The notes beneath the pieces are model-generated. The model searched no databases. It had not been told where the DNA came from and saw only the letters and a list, made by a program, of their open reading frames with translations. Position numbers and translations under genes: made by a program. DNA of 36,775 nt from a virus: the IMG/VR virus record IMGVR_UViG_3300022200_000014, positions 1 to 36,775 of that record; one strand, 5' to 3'. Shown here piece after piece: positions 12,166 to 21,675 of the stretch. Within the stretch, counting starts at the first letter, position 1, and every line of letters begins with the position of its first letter.

Positions 12166-13806
12166 TTGAGTGACGATATAATGCAGTGGGAACAATTAAC
12201 CGATGCTGAAAAGATAGCGGTTAAGATAGCAAGTGAAGCCTCTTTTGAGGCTTTTATGCGTATATTCTTCCAATTACTGCAAGGCCAGAAGTTTAAGAAG
12301 AACTGGCATCACACATACGAGTGCTTACTTGCTGAAGATGTTTATTACGGGAAGATTAAGCGCGGCATCGTTAACGTATCACCAGGCTCAACTAAAACCG
12401 AAATATGGTCTATCCACTGGATTGTATGGTGCATCATTAAATGTATGGCTGCGGACAAGCCAAGATCAAGCCGTTGGCTACCGCTTTCGTATTCTGACGA
12501 GCTAGTTAAAGAGAACGCCAAGCGAGTTAAAGAAATCATCGACTCAGAAGAGTTTCAAACCTTGTGGCCGCTAACAGTGGACCAAACAACTAAATCAAGC
12601 GCCAACTGGTGTTATCGTGACAAGAAAGGTAATCGCCACAGATTATATGGAACATCAACCGGGGGGCAGGTAACCGGTAGGCGTGGTGGTTACATGATTA
12701 AAGAGTTTAGCGGTGCGGTAATACTTGACGATCCTATGCCACCAAAGGATATGGACTCAGGCTTGTTGATGGATAAATCAAACAAGAAGCTAAACCGAGT
12801 TGTACGCTCACGACTAGCTCATGACGATGTACCAATCATCATGATTCAACAGCGCATCGCCAAGGGCGACAGTACCGACTTCCTTCACAGCGATAAAGCG
12901 CCAGATGATTACGATCAATTCAAAGTCCCGGCGCTAATCGACCAGGAATATATTGATAGCTTGCCTGAAGGTATGCGAGCAGCTTGCATACGAGACACGG
13001 GTTTTAACGGTAAGCGTTGTTCATACTGGCCGGACAAAGAGCCGACCAAAACATTATTGGCAATGGAAAAGGCAGACAACTATATGTTTAGTGCTCAGTA
13101 CCAACAAAAACCAGATGACGCCTTACAAGAAGGTGTTGTATACAAGAAAGAGATCGAGCGACTTATCGAAGAGGGCCGTTTTACTCATGTTCCTGTTGAA
13201 CCATCATTGCCGGTATTCACCTATTGGGATTTAGGTTTAAATGACGATATGGTTTTATGGTTGATGCAGCCACACGGTAAAGAGCTCAGGATGATAGCTT
13301 GTTACGGGAACCGTGACGAAGGTATGGAGCATTACATTAACTGGCTTCACGACTTCAAAGACAAGTACGGCATTCGTTTTGGTGAGCATTTAGCGCCACA
13401 TGACATATCGGTCAGAAACCTAATGACCAGGGAAAGCCGAATTGATACAGCCAACCGAATGGGTATCACCTTCAAGCTAGTACCACGATGCGAAAGTAAG
13501 CGCGAATCAATCAACGCTCTGAAAAAGTTATTTCCACGCCTATGGATTGATAAGGTCCGATGCGATACCGACATAAGCGGCGCAACTGGCGACCTAGCAG
13601 CTAAAACAGGCTGGAAAGGGTTAAAAGCTTTACGTAGAGAATGGGATCACAACAACGAAGTGTTTAAGGATGCAGTAGGGCCAAAGTGGGCTACCAACTT
13701 CACCGATGCTATTCAGCAAATGGGCCTACACTACAAAGAGCCAAAGCCAAAGCATGAAAATAAGCCTAGACCTAGACCCGCTTCAGGCGGTTGGCTAGGT
13801 GCTTAA
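12166..13806 (+). CDS. Terminase large subunit (ATPase-nuclease)
   Basis: A 546-residue packaging motor. The ATPase has a variant Walker A (SPGSTKTE, 72-79) and Walker B (VILDDP, 185-190). The C-terminal RNase H-like nuclease is marked by YWDLGLNDD and a later APHDI. The protein pumps DNA into the capsid through the portal and cuts headful lengths. The start is uncertain: TTG at 12166 follows AAGGTGGG at a good distance and clears the upstream stop at 12152; an ATG at 12181 is the alternative. The tail is Pro/Lys-rich. Its stop overlaps the next start (TAATG). Confidence 0.9.
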   Translation: MSDDIMQWEQLTDAEKIAVKIASEASFEAFMRIFFQLLQGQKFKKNWHHTYECLLAEDVYYGKIKRGIVNVSPGSTKTEIWSIHWIVWCIIKCMAADKPRSSRWLPLSYSDELVKENAKRVKEIIDSEEFQTLWPLTVDQTTKSSANWCYRDKKGNRHRLYGTSTGGQVTGRRGGYMIKEFSGAVILDDPMPPKDMDSGLLMDKSNKKLNRVVRSRLAHDDVPIIMIQQRIAKGDSTDFLHSDKAPDDYDQFKVPALIDQEYIDSLPEGMRAACIRDTGFNGKRCSYWPDKEPTKTLLAMEKADNYMFSAQYQQKPDDALQEGVVYKKEIERLIEEGRFTHVPVEPSLPVFTYWDLGLNDDMVLWLMQPHGKELRMIACYGNRDEGMEHYINWLHDFKDKYGIRFGEHLAPHDISVRNLMTRESRIDTANRMGITFKLVPRCESKRESINALKKLFPRLWIDKVRCDTDISGATGDLAAKTGWKGLKALRREWDHNNEVFKDAVGPKWATNFTDAIQQMGLHYKEPKPKHENKPRPRPASGGWLGA

Positions 13807-14000
13807 TGCGTAGCTATGGTGAAATAGCGGGAGTATCATTTCAGGCTAAAGGTTTTGATATTCACAATTTGGCGTATCATTACAGAATACGGGACGGTCA
13901 GCGCAGTGCTTCAGTCTATGTTAATACCATGCTCGAACTTAAAACCGAGATAAACCGATTTATTAAAGAGGATAGCGACCAATGGCAGACGAACTATTAA
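13806..14000 (+). CDS. Small hypothetical protein between terminase and portal (64 aa)
   Basis: The start at 13806 shares a base with the terL stop and has AGGTG upstream; the 3' end overlaps the portal gene by 19 bases. The product is mixed alpha/beta (FQAKGFDIHNLAYHYRIRDG, then VNTMLELKTEINRFIKED). I do not recognise a family. Tight overlaps on both sides argue that it is translated and needed in proportion to packaging proteins, but no function follows. Confidence 0.6.
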   Translation: MRSYGEIAGVSFQAKGFDIHNLAYHYRIRDGQRSASVYVNTMLELKTEINRFIKEDSDQWQTNY

Positions 14001-16114
14001 AGCCAGGCGATAAGAAATCTGCTAAGGCAACCAGCAAAGAAGATGAACAATCCGTATTGGCAACAGCCAGGAAGCGAGCGCGTGACGGCGCGACCTATTG
14101 GTCTGATAACTGGAAAGCGGCAGAAGATGATTTGTTGTTTCTATCTGGCGAACAATGGCCGGCAACAGTCAAGAATGATCGTGAACTAACCGGCAGACCT
14201 TGTATCACTAACAACGTATTACCAACATTTGTTGATCAGGTGCTAGGTGATCAGCGCCAAAACAGACCAGCTATCAAAGTTAGCCCGGTAGATTCTATTC
14301 GTGTTATGCCTTCAGGTGGCGATAAGCCTACTGATTTAAAGATTGCTAACACGGCAGGCACTCAAGATTATGGCTTAGCCGAAGTGTTTACAGGGTTAAT
14401 CAAAAACATTGAGTACAACTGTGATGCTGAAACAAGCTATGACATTGCGTTTCAATCGGCGGTTGAGTCTGGCATGGGATTCTTGCGTGTTCGCAGTGAT
14501 TACCTGAGTGATGAAACATTCGACCAGGATATTATTATTGGTCATATCGAAGATCAATTTTCGGTAACCATCGACCCGTCAGCCAAAGAGCGCGACAAGT
14601 CAGATATGAACTGGTGCCTTATCGATGACGTTATGGAAAAGTCGCAGTTTGAAAAGCTTTATCCTGATGCCAATACCGACCCGGTAGGCAGTGAAGGTGA
14701 TCAATCAACATGGTTTGCTGAAAACACGGTTAGAGTAAGTGAGTATTTCACTCGCGAACCAGTAGTTAAAGTTGTTTACCTGCTTAGTGATGGGCGCACA
14801 GTATACAAAGACGAGATAGAGCCAGTGCTTGACGAACTTGAAGCAAAGGGAATCGAAATAAAGCGCGAGCGCAAAGTTAATGCCCACAAGGTTTACTGGC
14901 GCAAGATAACCGGGTTAAACGTTTTAGAAGGTCCGATTGAGGTTAAGTGTTCAACTATTCCAGTGGTGCCGGTATGGGGTAAAGCGCTTACTATCAAACA
15001 AAAAACAATGTTTAGATCAATCATTCGCCACAGTAAAGATGCTCAGCGCATGGCTAACTATTGGGACAGTGCAGCAACTGAATCGGTAGCGCTTGCACCT
15101 AAAGCGCCGTTTATTGGCAGTGAGGGCCATGTTGAAGGCTATGAAACGCAGTGGTCAACAGCAAACACTAGCAACAGCGCATTGCTTACTTACGTTCCGC
15201 AATACCAAGGCGACCCAGGACCAAGACGCGAGCAGCCTTCAGCAGTGCCGGCGGCAGAAATCACACTGGCAATGAACTCGACAGACAAAATCAAGTCAAC
15301 GTTAGGCATGTATGACGCATCAATGGGCGCACAAGGCAATGAGACTTCAGGCAAGGCTATTGTGGCAAGGCAGCGCCAAGGTGACAGAGGTTCGTTTACC
15401 TTCATCGATAACTTAACTAAAGCCATTCGCCGTGTTGGTAAGATTTGTGTTGAAATGATCCCGCACATTTACGATACAGAGCGAGTCGTTCGATTAAAGT
15501 TCACTGACGAAAGCGAAGATTTTGTAAAGCTTAACGAGCAGATTCTTGATGAACAAACAAACAAATGGGTAACCATCAACGATCTAGGCGTGTCAAAGTA
15601 TGATGTAGTTGTTACTACTGGCCCGGCATATTCAACGCAGCGAGTAGAAGCGGCTGAATCACTAATGGCATTCGCTCAAGCAGTACCGGCGGCGGCTGGT
15701 GTTATTGCTGATTTGATTGCTCAAAACTTAGATTTCCCTGGCGCTGATATAATGGCTGAACGTCTTAAAAAGATTGTTCCACCTGAAGTATTGACGGCTG
15801 AAGAGCGCGAGACTATCGCCAAAGACCAGCCAGCACAGAAAGAGCCAACGCCAGAGCAGCAAATACAAATGGCAGAGCTAGACGTTAGAGGCAAAGAGGT
15901 TGAAGCCGACAACATGAAAGCTCAGGCCGATATAGCCAAAGCTGAAACTGAACTTGTTAAGGCGCAGCTACAAAGCGCTGAAGCTCAAGCGAAACTACAA
16001 GTGATTAACACCGGCGCAGCCAACGGAGATCAAGCTTATATGCAAGTTAAGCAGTTGGTGGCCCAGGCAATGGCAGAGCTAATGCAAGGTAATCAGGCTA
16101 TTAATGCTCAATAA
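13982..16114 (+). CDS. Portal protein, P22 gp1-like
   Basis: A 710-residue portal protein of the P22 type (PF16510-like), close to the 725 residues of P22 gp1. Family landmarks include YWSDNWKAAEDDLLFLSGEQWP near the N-terminus, CITNNVLPTFVDQVLGDQRQNRP, SYDIAFQSAVESGMGFLRV, and DPSAKERDKSDMNW. The C-terminal 120 residues are a Gln/Ala/Glu-rich helix, matching the long barrel of P22 portal. Twelve copies should form the DNA channel at one capsid vertex and bind the gp4-like protein. AGAGGA lies about 10 bases before the ATG. Confidence 0.92.
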   Translation: MADELLKPGDKKSAKATSKEDEQSVLATARKRARDGATYWSDNWKAAEDDLLFLSGEQWPATVKNDRELTGRPCITNNVLPTFVDQVLGDQRQNRPAIKVSPVDSIRVMPSGGDKPTDLKIANTAGTQDYGLAEVFTGLIKNIEYNCDAETSYDIAFQSAVESGMGFLRVRSDYLSDETFDQDIIIGHIEDQFSVTIDPSAKERDKSDMNWCLIDDVMEKSQFEKLYPDANTDPVGSEGDQSTWFAENTVRVSEYFTREPVVKVVYLLSDGRTVYKDEIEPVLDELEAKGIEIKRERKVNAHKVYWRKITGLNVLEGPIEVKCSTIPVVPVWGKALTIKQKTMFRSIIRHSKDAQRMANYWDSAATESVALAPKAPFIGSEGHVEGYETQWSTANTSNSALLTYVPQYQGDPGPRREQPSAVPAAEITLAMNSTDKIKSTLGMYDASMGAQGNETSGKAIVARQRQGDRGSFTFIDNLTKAIRRVGKICVEMIPHIYDTERVVRLKFTDESEDFVKLNEQILDEQTNKWVTINDLGVSKYDVVVTTGPAYSTQRVEAAESLMAFAQAVPAAAGVIADLIAQNLDFPGADIMAERLKKIVPPEVLTAEERETIAKDQPAQKEPTPEQQIQMAELDVRGKEVEADNMKAQADIAKAETELVKAQLQSAEAQAKLQVINTGAANGDQAYMQVKQLVAQAMAELMQGNQAINAQ

Positions 16115-16200
16115 GTGACATTTAACCTTGTTAGTATTATGATTAACAAAGCTACTAGCGGCTTATCACTAGGCAAAAATTCGTATAGGACTTATACGCC

Positions 16201-17082
16201 ATGACAGTAGAAACAAACCAAGACGAAACGGCAGGTTTTGTCACTTCATCAAGTGACCTGCAATTAGATGCATCAACAGAACAGGAAACGCATACAGAAG
16301 AAGAGCAGGCCAGCTTAGATACTGATGCTACTGAAGCTGATGAAAACACCGAAGGCAGTGAAGGTGATGATCCCGGTAAAGATTCTGATACCGCCGCACA
16401 AGATAAGACTAACAAGTCTAATGGTGTGCAAAAAAGAATCGACAAAGTAGTAAGGGAGCGTGAAGATTTACGCCGTCAAAACGAGGCTAAAGACAAACGC
16501 ATTGCCGAGCTAGAAGGCAAGGGGAAAGCTGATGTAGCTAAAGAGCCGGTAGAAGCCGACTTTGAAACGTATGACGCTTACCTTGATGCTTTAGACGCTT
16601 ACGACAACAAGCCCGAAAGCGTAGAAAGCAAGAAGCCTGAAGAAGCCAAAGACGAACCAGGTGCTTTAACTGATAATCAAAAAACGGCTATGGCTGTTAT
16701 TCGTGAATCGATTGAAGCGGCTAGCAAGCCCGATGATTTTGAAGCGGTAGCGCTAGATCCTAAAGTTCCTATTACTGGCGATATGCTTGAAGCTCTAGCC
16801 GAATGTGAAGATCCCGCAAAGGTCATGTATCACTTAGGCAAAAATGCTAACCTTGCTGCTGAGATTGCTTCTGGTTCGCCAGCTCAGCAAATGCGAGCAA
16901 TCGCAAAACTTGACCTGACGGTGACGAGCAAGCCTCCGAAGCCGACAAAAACAACTAACGCGCCTGATCCGATTGTTCCGGTTGGTGGTACTAGCGTTCA
17001 CGAAAAGGCAGTAGGTGAAATGTCATATTCTGAATACGAAGCTCACATGAACAAGAAAGAGCAGTCTAAAAAATCTTGGTAA
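16201..17082 (+). CDS. Scaffolding protein (P22 gp8-like position)
   Basis: A 293-residue, highly acidic protein. The first 75 residues are Asp/Glu/Thr/Ser-rich, a charged coiled coil follows (VREREDLRRQNEAKDKRIAE), and the C-terminus is basic (HMNKKEQSKKSW). That acidic-helical body with a short basic C-terminal hook, placed between portal and coat, is the hallmark of a scaffolding protein; in P22 the basic C-terminus binds coat protein. Sequence similarity alone is weak. The 86-base gap before it is the longest in the virion block before the coat gene and contains a small inverted repeat (TTGTTA/TAACAA at 16128-16149) and the short palindrome GTATA/TATAC. Confidence 0.8.
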   Translation: MTVETNQDETAGFVTSSSDLQLDASTEQETHTEEEQASLDTDATEADENTEGSEGDDPGKDSDTAAQDKTNKSNGVQKRIDKVVREREDLRRQNEAKDKRIAELEGKGKADVAKEPVEADFETYDAYLDALDAYDNKPESVESKKPEEAKDEPGALTDNQKTAMAVIRESIEAASKPDDFEAVALDPKVPITGDMLEALAECEDPAKVMYHLGKNANLAAEIASGSPAQQMRAIAKLDLTVTSKPPKPTKTTNAPDPIVPVGGTSVHEKAVGEMSYSEYEAHMNKKEQSKKSW

Positions 17083-17099
17083 ATTAAAAGGAAGCTATC

Positions 17100-18356
17100 A
17101 TGGCTGATCAAAAGAACAACCTATTAACGAGCGATATTATCGCTAAAGAAGCATTGCGCTTATTAAAAAACAACCTAGTGTTTGCTAAATGCGTATATCG
17201 CAACTATGAGCAAACGTTCGGCAAAGTGGGTGATACTATTCGCCTTAAAAAGCCTTTCCGTATTAAGTCACAAAGCGGTCGAGTGCTGTCAAAGCAACCA
17301 ATGGTTGATCAAACCATTCCATTTAAGATTGAGTATCAAGAGCATATCGGCCTTGAAATCACTGTTAAAGACAAGACGCTTGATATTACTCAGTTCTCTG
17401 AGCGCTACCTAAAGTCGGGTATGGTGCAGATTGCTAACAAGATTGACCGCACATTAGCTATGACGCTAAAGAAAGCATTCCACTCGTCTGGTACGCCAGG
17501 TGTTCGCCCAGGTAAGTATATTGATTTTGCTAACGCAGGCGCTAAGCAAACTACTTACGGTGTACCGCAAGATGGTATGCGTAACGCTGTACTTGATCCG
17601 TTTACGTGTGCCTCATTATCTGACGAAGTCACTAAGCTGTTTGAGTCTGCAATGGTTAAGGGTGCATATAGCGCAGGTTACAAAGGTAACGTAGCAAGCT
17701 ATAACACTTACGAAACTCAAAACTTGCCTAAGCATACAGTGGGTAACTATGGTGGCACTCCTTTAGTTGCTGGAGTTATCACCAATGGTAATTCAATCAC
17801 TACTGACGGCTGGACCGCTTCACGCACTGGATTACTTAAAGAAGGTGATGTAATTACTTTTGCTGGTGTTTATGGTGTTAACCCGCAAAACTATGAAACA
17901 ACTGGCTTCTTACAAGAGTTCGTTGTATTAGCTGACGTAGATTCTAGCGCTGGTGGTTTAGCGACTATCACTGTTTCACCTTCATTAAACGATGGTACGC
18001 TAACAACTACCAACGCTGACGGCGACACTATCAGCTTGGGTGCATTCCAAAACGTGACAGCATTACCAGCGGATAACGCGCCGGTAACTGTACTTGGTTC
18101 GGCAAACACTACTTATGAACAAAACTACTTGTTCCATAAAGAGGCTATCGCTTTAGCCATGATTGAATTGGAATTACCAGAGTCAGCAGTAGTTAAATCT
18201 AAAGTTGCCGACCCTGAAACCGGTTTAACATTGCTAATGACCGCAGCGTATGACATTACGCAACAGTCAGAGATTACCCGTATTGATGCTGTATGGGGTG
18301 CTCAAATGATTTACCCTGAACTAGCATTACGCTTATGGGGTGCAGCGACTAGCTAA
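17100..18356 (+). CDS. Major capsid protein, P22 coat (gp5) family
   Basis: A 418-residue HK97-fold coat protein of the P22 type (PF11651-like; P22 gp5 has 430 residues). Landmarks are the N-terminal LTSDIIAKEALRLLKNNLVFAK, GDTIRLKKPFR, QEHIGLEITVKDKTLDI and a central inserted domain (about 220-330, ITTDGWTASRTGLLKEGDVITFAG). P22 coat also carries an inserted domain. AAGGAAG precedes the ATG 17 bases after the scaffold stop. A strong terminator directly follows, which would set a high coat transcript level relative to downstream genes. Confidence 0.93.
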   Translation: MADQKNNLLTSDIIAKEALRLLKNNLVFAKCVYRNYEQTFGKVGDTIRLKKPFRIKSQSGRVLSKQPMVDQTIPFKIEYQEHIGLEITVKDKTLDITQFSERYLKSGMVQIANKIDRTLAMTLKKAFHSSGTPGVRPGKYIDFANAGAKQTTYGVPQDGMRNAVLDPFTCASLSDEVTKLFESAMVKGAYSAGYKGNVASYNTYETQNLPKHTVGNYGGTPLVAGVITNGNSITTDGWTASRTGLLKEGDVITFAGVYGVNPQNYETTGFLQEFVVLADVDSSAGGLATITVSPSLNDGTLTTTNADGDTISLGAFQNVTALPADNAPVTVLGSANTTYEQNYLFHKEAIALAMIELELPESAVVKSKVADPETGLTLLMTAAYDITQQSEITRIDAVWGAQMIYPELALRLWGAATS

Positions 18357-18373
18357 TAACTAGCCCAACAAAC

Positions 18374-18398
18374 AAGCCGGCCATTGTGCCGGCTTTTT
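18374..18398 (+). terminator. Rho-independent terminator after the coat gene
   Basis: AAGCCGGC (18374-18381) pairs perfectly with GCCGGCTT (18388-18395) around CATTGT; the stem runs directly into T residues to 18398. Genes downstream continue on the same strand without a visible new promoter, so it is probably partial, lowering tail-gene expression relative to capsid genes. Confidence 0.85.
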
Positions 18399-18438
18399 GG
18401 GTGAAAGCTTTCAACAAATATCATCAAAGGATCTTCCC

Positions 18439-18984
18439 ATGGAAAAAGTAATTAACCCAAAACGCCCTACATACCTATTCAGCGCTTCAGAGCCAAAAGG
18501 CAAAATGTTTGCATTAACCGATGAAGAGTTAGCAGCAAAATTAGATGACGGCTGGTTTGATACTCCGGCGCATTTAGAGTTGCCAGAAAATAACGACACT
18601 GGTGTAACGCTTGAACAAGTTGGTAACGCATCACCTGAAGATCTTGTCTCCCTGGTGACTTCATACGGCTTTATCGTGTTAACGCCTGAGCAATTAAAAG
18701 CTGAAGCCAATAAAATGGCGGCAGTCGCTTTCGATGTAACTAACCTTACTGATGAAGCCTTGCTTGCTGAAGCTGAGCGCCGTGGCTTAAAGGAAAGCTC
18801 AAGCGATAGCGTAACACCTGAATTTCAGTTAATGCGCGACCAGTTCGGTGAAGAGCCAGAGCGCTTAACTAAAGAAGAGTTAAAACTACTAGGTAACACT
18901 GATTACCAGTTAGGTTTAACAATGAACATGAGCGAAGCAACCATGATCGCTAAAATCACTGAAGCAATGAACGAAGGCGAATAA
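18439..18984 (+). CDS. Hypothetical protein between coat and gp4-like genes (181 aa)
   Basis: The start at 18439 is set by AAAGGA 8 bases upstream; an in-frame ATG at 18397 would overlap the terminator. The product is acidic, with an N-terminal PTYLFSASEPKGKMF, then two helical repeats of the form LTDEALLAEAERRG and LTKEELKLLG..Y.L, which resemble short helix-extended-helix DNA-end or peptide-binding motifs. P22 has no named gene in this position. A head-completion or connector-associated role is possible from location only. Confidence 0.65.
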   Translation: MEKVINPKRPTYLFSASEPKGKMFALTDEELAAKLDDGWFDTPAHLELPENNDTGVTLEQVGNASPEDLVSLVTSYGFIVLTPEQLKAEANKMAAVAFDVTNLTDEALLAEAERRGLKESSSDSVTPEFQLMRDQFGEEPERLTKEELKLLGNTDYQLGLTMNMSEATMIAKITEAMNEGE

Positions 18985-18986
18985 CT

Positions 18987-19736
18987 ATGACTACCACGGT
19001 AGGGGATATAATCCGCAGCTCTATGCGAAAGATTGGCGTACTAGCAGCCGGTGAACCCTTACCGGCTAACGAGGGCGATGACGCTTTAAAGGTTTTCGCC
19101 CAAATGGTAGACGCCTGGACCAATGAAACATTGCTTATCCCAGTGGTAAGCGTTGTAACCCACCAGCTAACTATAAATCAGTCTAGCTATACTATTGGCG
19201 TTTATCCTGAGCCAAAGCCTGATCCATTACCTGATAATCATATTGAAACGGCGAGGCCAGTAAAAATACTGTCATCGTTTATTCGTGATCAATACGATAC
19301 TGATTACCTGGTTACTCCAATGGCAGTTACTACCTTCTCAGGTATTAGCCGCAAAACAAACGAGTCTAGACCTTCATACATTTACATGCGTGAAGGTTGG
19401 CCGTTAAATGAATTGATATTTGACTCATTACCGTATGACAGCGAAACGCTTCACCTTGAAGTCATCCAGCCATTAAGCGGCATATTGCCTATTGCCTGTT
19501 TAACTGAAGTTATCAGCTTACCACCAGGCTATGAGCGAGCGCTTATCTATAACTTGTGTTTAGATTTGGCCGATGAATGGGGTAAGCAAGTAAGCAACAC
19601 GATTGCTATTCACGCGACCGAAGGCAAGAAGTGGTTGAAGCGCAACAACTACCGCGACATAGCGCTAAGGGTTGATCCCGCAATTGCTAGCCGTCAAAGC
19701 GGTTATGGCACATACGATATTACCGGCGGTCCATAA
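18987..19736 (+). CDS. Tail accessory factor / head completion protein, P22 gp4-like
   Basis: A 249-residue protein with the layout of the P22 gp4 family (PF11650 type): the N-terminal TVGDIIRSSMRKIGVLAAGEPLPANEGDDA helix pair, WTNETLLIP, and the C-terminal LPPGYERALIYNLCLDLADEWG. P22 gp4 (166 residues) binds the portal ring after packaging and starts tail assembly. This version is longer, with an additional central beta region. It begins 2 bases after the previous stop and shares a base with the next start (TAATG). Confidence 0.85.
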   Translation: MTTTVGDIIRSSMRKIGVLAAGEPLPANEGDDALKVFAQMVDAWTNETLLIPVVSVVTHQLTINQSSYTIGVYPEPKPDPLPDNHIETARPVKILSSFIRDQYDTDYLVTPMAVTTFSGISRKTNESRPSYIYMREGWPLNELIFDSLPYDSETLHLEVIQPLSGILPIACLTEVISLPPGYERALIYNLCLDLADEWGKQVSNTIAIHATEGKKWLKRNNYRDIALRVDPAIASRQSGYGTYDITGGP

Positions 19737-21109
19737 TGCAAAAAGAAATCCCATTAGCGGCGAATACTTCAGAGCAAGATATTTCAGGTAATGAATTACT
19801 TGTTAACGTTTACCCTAGAAGTTCCCAAGGCGGGAAGTATCCGTTTACGTTAATTGGTACGCCTGGGCTAGCCTTCTTTTGTGAATTGCCTACATATCCA
19901 GTATTAGGCCTACACAACAACAAAGGTCGAGTGTTTGCGGTTACTCCTACAAAAATGTATGAAATCTTTAAAACAGGTAAATACAAAGAGCTAGGTGATG
20001 TTGATTTAAAAGGCCGTGTATCGATGGAAGATAACGGCATTCAAGTTGTTGTTGTTGATGGTTACAAAGGCTTCTACTTTGACGCAGCATTAAACGAAGT
20101 TAAGCAGATCACTAGCGAGGCATTCTATCCAGCTACAACGGTTACCTATCAAGATGGTTACTTTCTTTTTGAGCGTAAAAACTCAGGCCAGTTCTTTATA
20201 TCAAAACTACTGAGCATTGAGTTTGATGGTTTGGATTATGCTACCGCAGAAGGGCAACCAGATAACCTGGTCGCGGTACTTAGTGATCATCGAGAAATAT
20301 TCTTGTTTGGTGAAGATACTATTGAGGTCTGGTATAACTCAGGCGCAAGTGACTTTCCATTTGAACGTAACCAAGGCGCATTTATTGAGAAAGGGTGCGG
20401 CGCACGTTATACCGTAGCAAAGCAAAACAACACGGTTTACTTTGTTGGATCTGATTTGATGGTGTACCAAATGAGCGGTTACACACCGGTACGCATAAGC
20501 ACACACGCAGTAGAGGAAACATTAAAGGGTGTTGATCTTAGCGACTCGTTTGCATATACGTATCAAGACGAAGGCCACTTGTTTTATGTGCTAACAATAC
20601 CGAGCAGAGATTTAACCTGGTGCTATGACATTTCTACCGGCGCATGGCATATACGCCAAAGCTACCAGTTTGGGCGGCACCAATCTAACAACGCCATTTT
20701 CTTTGACTCAAAAACATTGGTCGGCGACTTTCAGAACGGGCGCATATACCAAATGGCAAGCAATTATTATACGGATGACGGTGAGCCGGTTATTCGTGAA
20801 TTTGTATTGCCAACGGTAAATAATGGGCGAGAGTTTTTAACAGTGGATAGCCTAGAGTTTGATATGGGTACGGGTGTTGGGCTGAATCATGGCCAAGGTG
20901 TTGACCCTGAGTTGCGAGTTTATTTCTCTAAAGACTCAGGCAAGACGTATAGCCAAAATTTTAAGCGCGGCACCATTGGGAAAATGGGCCAATACTCTTG
21001 CCGGGCTAAAGTAAATCGTTTTGGTGCTGCTAGGCAGTTCACATTTAAAGTTGAAATATCAGACCCTATACCAATTGATATTGGCGGGGCGTGGGTTGAG
21101 GTGCGCTAA
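19736..21109 (+). CDS. Packaged-DNA stabilisation / tail hub protein, P22 gp10-like
   Basis: A 457-residue protein of the P22 gp10 family (PF11134 type; P22 gp10 has 472 residues). Landmarks: the start region with NELLVNVYPRSSQGGKYPF, LIGTPGL, DGYFLFERKNSGQF, FGEDTIEVWYNSGASDFPFER and WCYDISTGAWHIRQ. It should form the hexameric hub beneath gp4 that holds the needle and tailspikes and seals DNA in the head. Both ends are coupled by TAATG junctions. Confidence 0.9.
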   Translation: MQKEIPLAANTSEQDISGNELLVNVYPRSSQGGKYPFTLIGTPGLAFFCELPTYPVLGLHNNKGRVFAVTPTKMYEIFKTGKYKELGDVDLKGRVSMEDNGIQVVVVDGYKGFYFDAALNEVKQITSEAFYPATTVTYQDGYFLFERKNSGQFFISKLLSIEFDGLDYATAEGQPDNLVAVLSDHREIFLFGEDTIEVWYNSGASDFPFERNQGAFIEKGCGARYTVAKQNNTVYFVGSDLMVYQMSGYTPVRISTHAVEETLKGVDLSDSFAYTYQDEGHLFYVLTIPSRDLTWCYDISTGAWHIRQSYQFGRHQSNNAIFFDSKTLVGDFQNGRIYQMASNYYTDDGEPVIREFVLPTVNNGREFLTVDSLEFDMGTGVGLNHGQGVDPELRVYFSKDSGKTYSQNFKRGTIGKMGQYSCRAKVNRFGAARQFTFKVEISDPIPIDIGGAWVEVR

Positions 21110-21666
21110 TGGCAGATGCTAACCAGGTTTCAAAGCCTCCACTACAAACGGCTATAGTTGATCAGTCCGGGTTACTTACTCGCGCCTGGTCGGTTTGGTT
21201 TAGAGACTTATACAACCGAACATCATACAAGGGTGGTAATGCCATTGACGAAAACAAGGCGGCACTTGATAGTGAGCTACTTGATGTAAACTCTTCACTG
21301 GCTGAAGTTATCGAGCAGGTTAACGAAGATGGTACAGCGTTTGTTGCACACGTAAACGACAATGCAGCGCATGGGGCCAATGGTGATATAGTAGGCTTTA
21401 ATGATTTGGCTGAAGAAGATTTAGCCGGATTAGTTAAAAGGATGGTAGCAATAGCTGATGGTGTTGATTCAATAGTTGACATTGTAACGGATGATTTATT
21501 GCCAGCGCCGGCAGCTTATGATCAGGCATATACTGATTTAATGGCAACGCTTACCAATGAAAATAAAGCGGCTGTTAATCAGTTGTCTATTGATCTTAAT
21601 GCTGCTATTGCAGTGCTTAACAATCTACTAGCTGAAAGCAAAGCTTCAGGACAAATGACAGAGTAA
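21109..21666 (+). CDS. Probable tail needle or tail-associated coiled-coil protein (gp26 position)
   Basis: In P22 the gene after gp10 encodes the tail needle gp26; this 185-residue gene occupies the same place. Its N-terminus (PPLQTAIVDQSGLLTRAWSVWFRDLYNRT) is a conserved element I recall in many phage tail-region proteins. The rest is helical and low in aromatic residues (ENKAALDSELLDVNSSLAEVIEQV; LMATLTNENKAAVNQLSIDLNAAIAVL), consistent with a trimeric coiled-coil fibre. I see no proven homology to gp26 itself, so the needle assignment rests on order, size and shape. Confidence 0.55.
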   Translation: MADANQVSKPPLQTAIVDQSGLLTRAWSVWFRDLYNRTSYKGGNAIDENKAALDSELLDVNSSLAEVIEQVNEDGTAFVAHVNDNAAHGANGDIVGFNDLAEEDLAGLVKRMVAIADGVDSIVDIVTDDLLPAPAAYDQAYTDLMATLTNENKAAVNQLSIDLNAAIAVLNNLLAESKASGQMTE

Positions 21667-21675
21667 GGGTTCAAC

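Noticed and set aside
16115-16200. A late promoter before the scaffold gene (TATTAT at 16135-16140)
   Set aside because: No acceptable -35 at 16-18 bases; the gap holds only a weak inverted repeat and a short palindrome.
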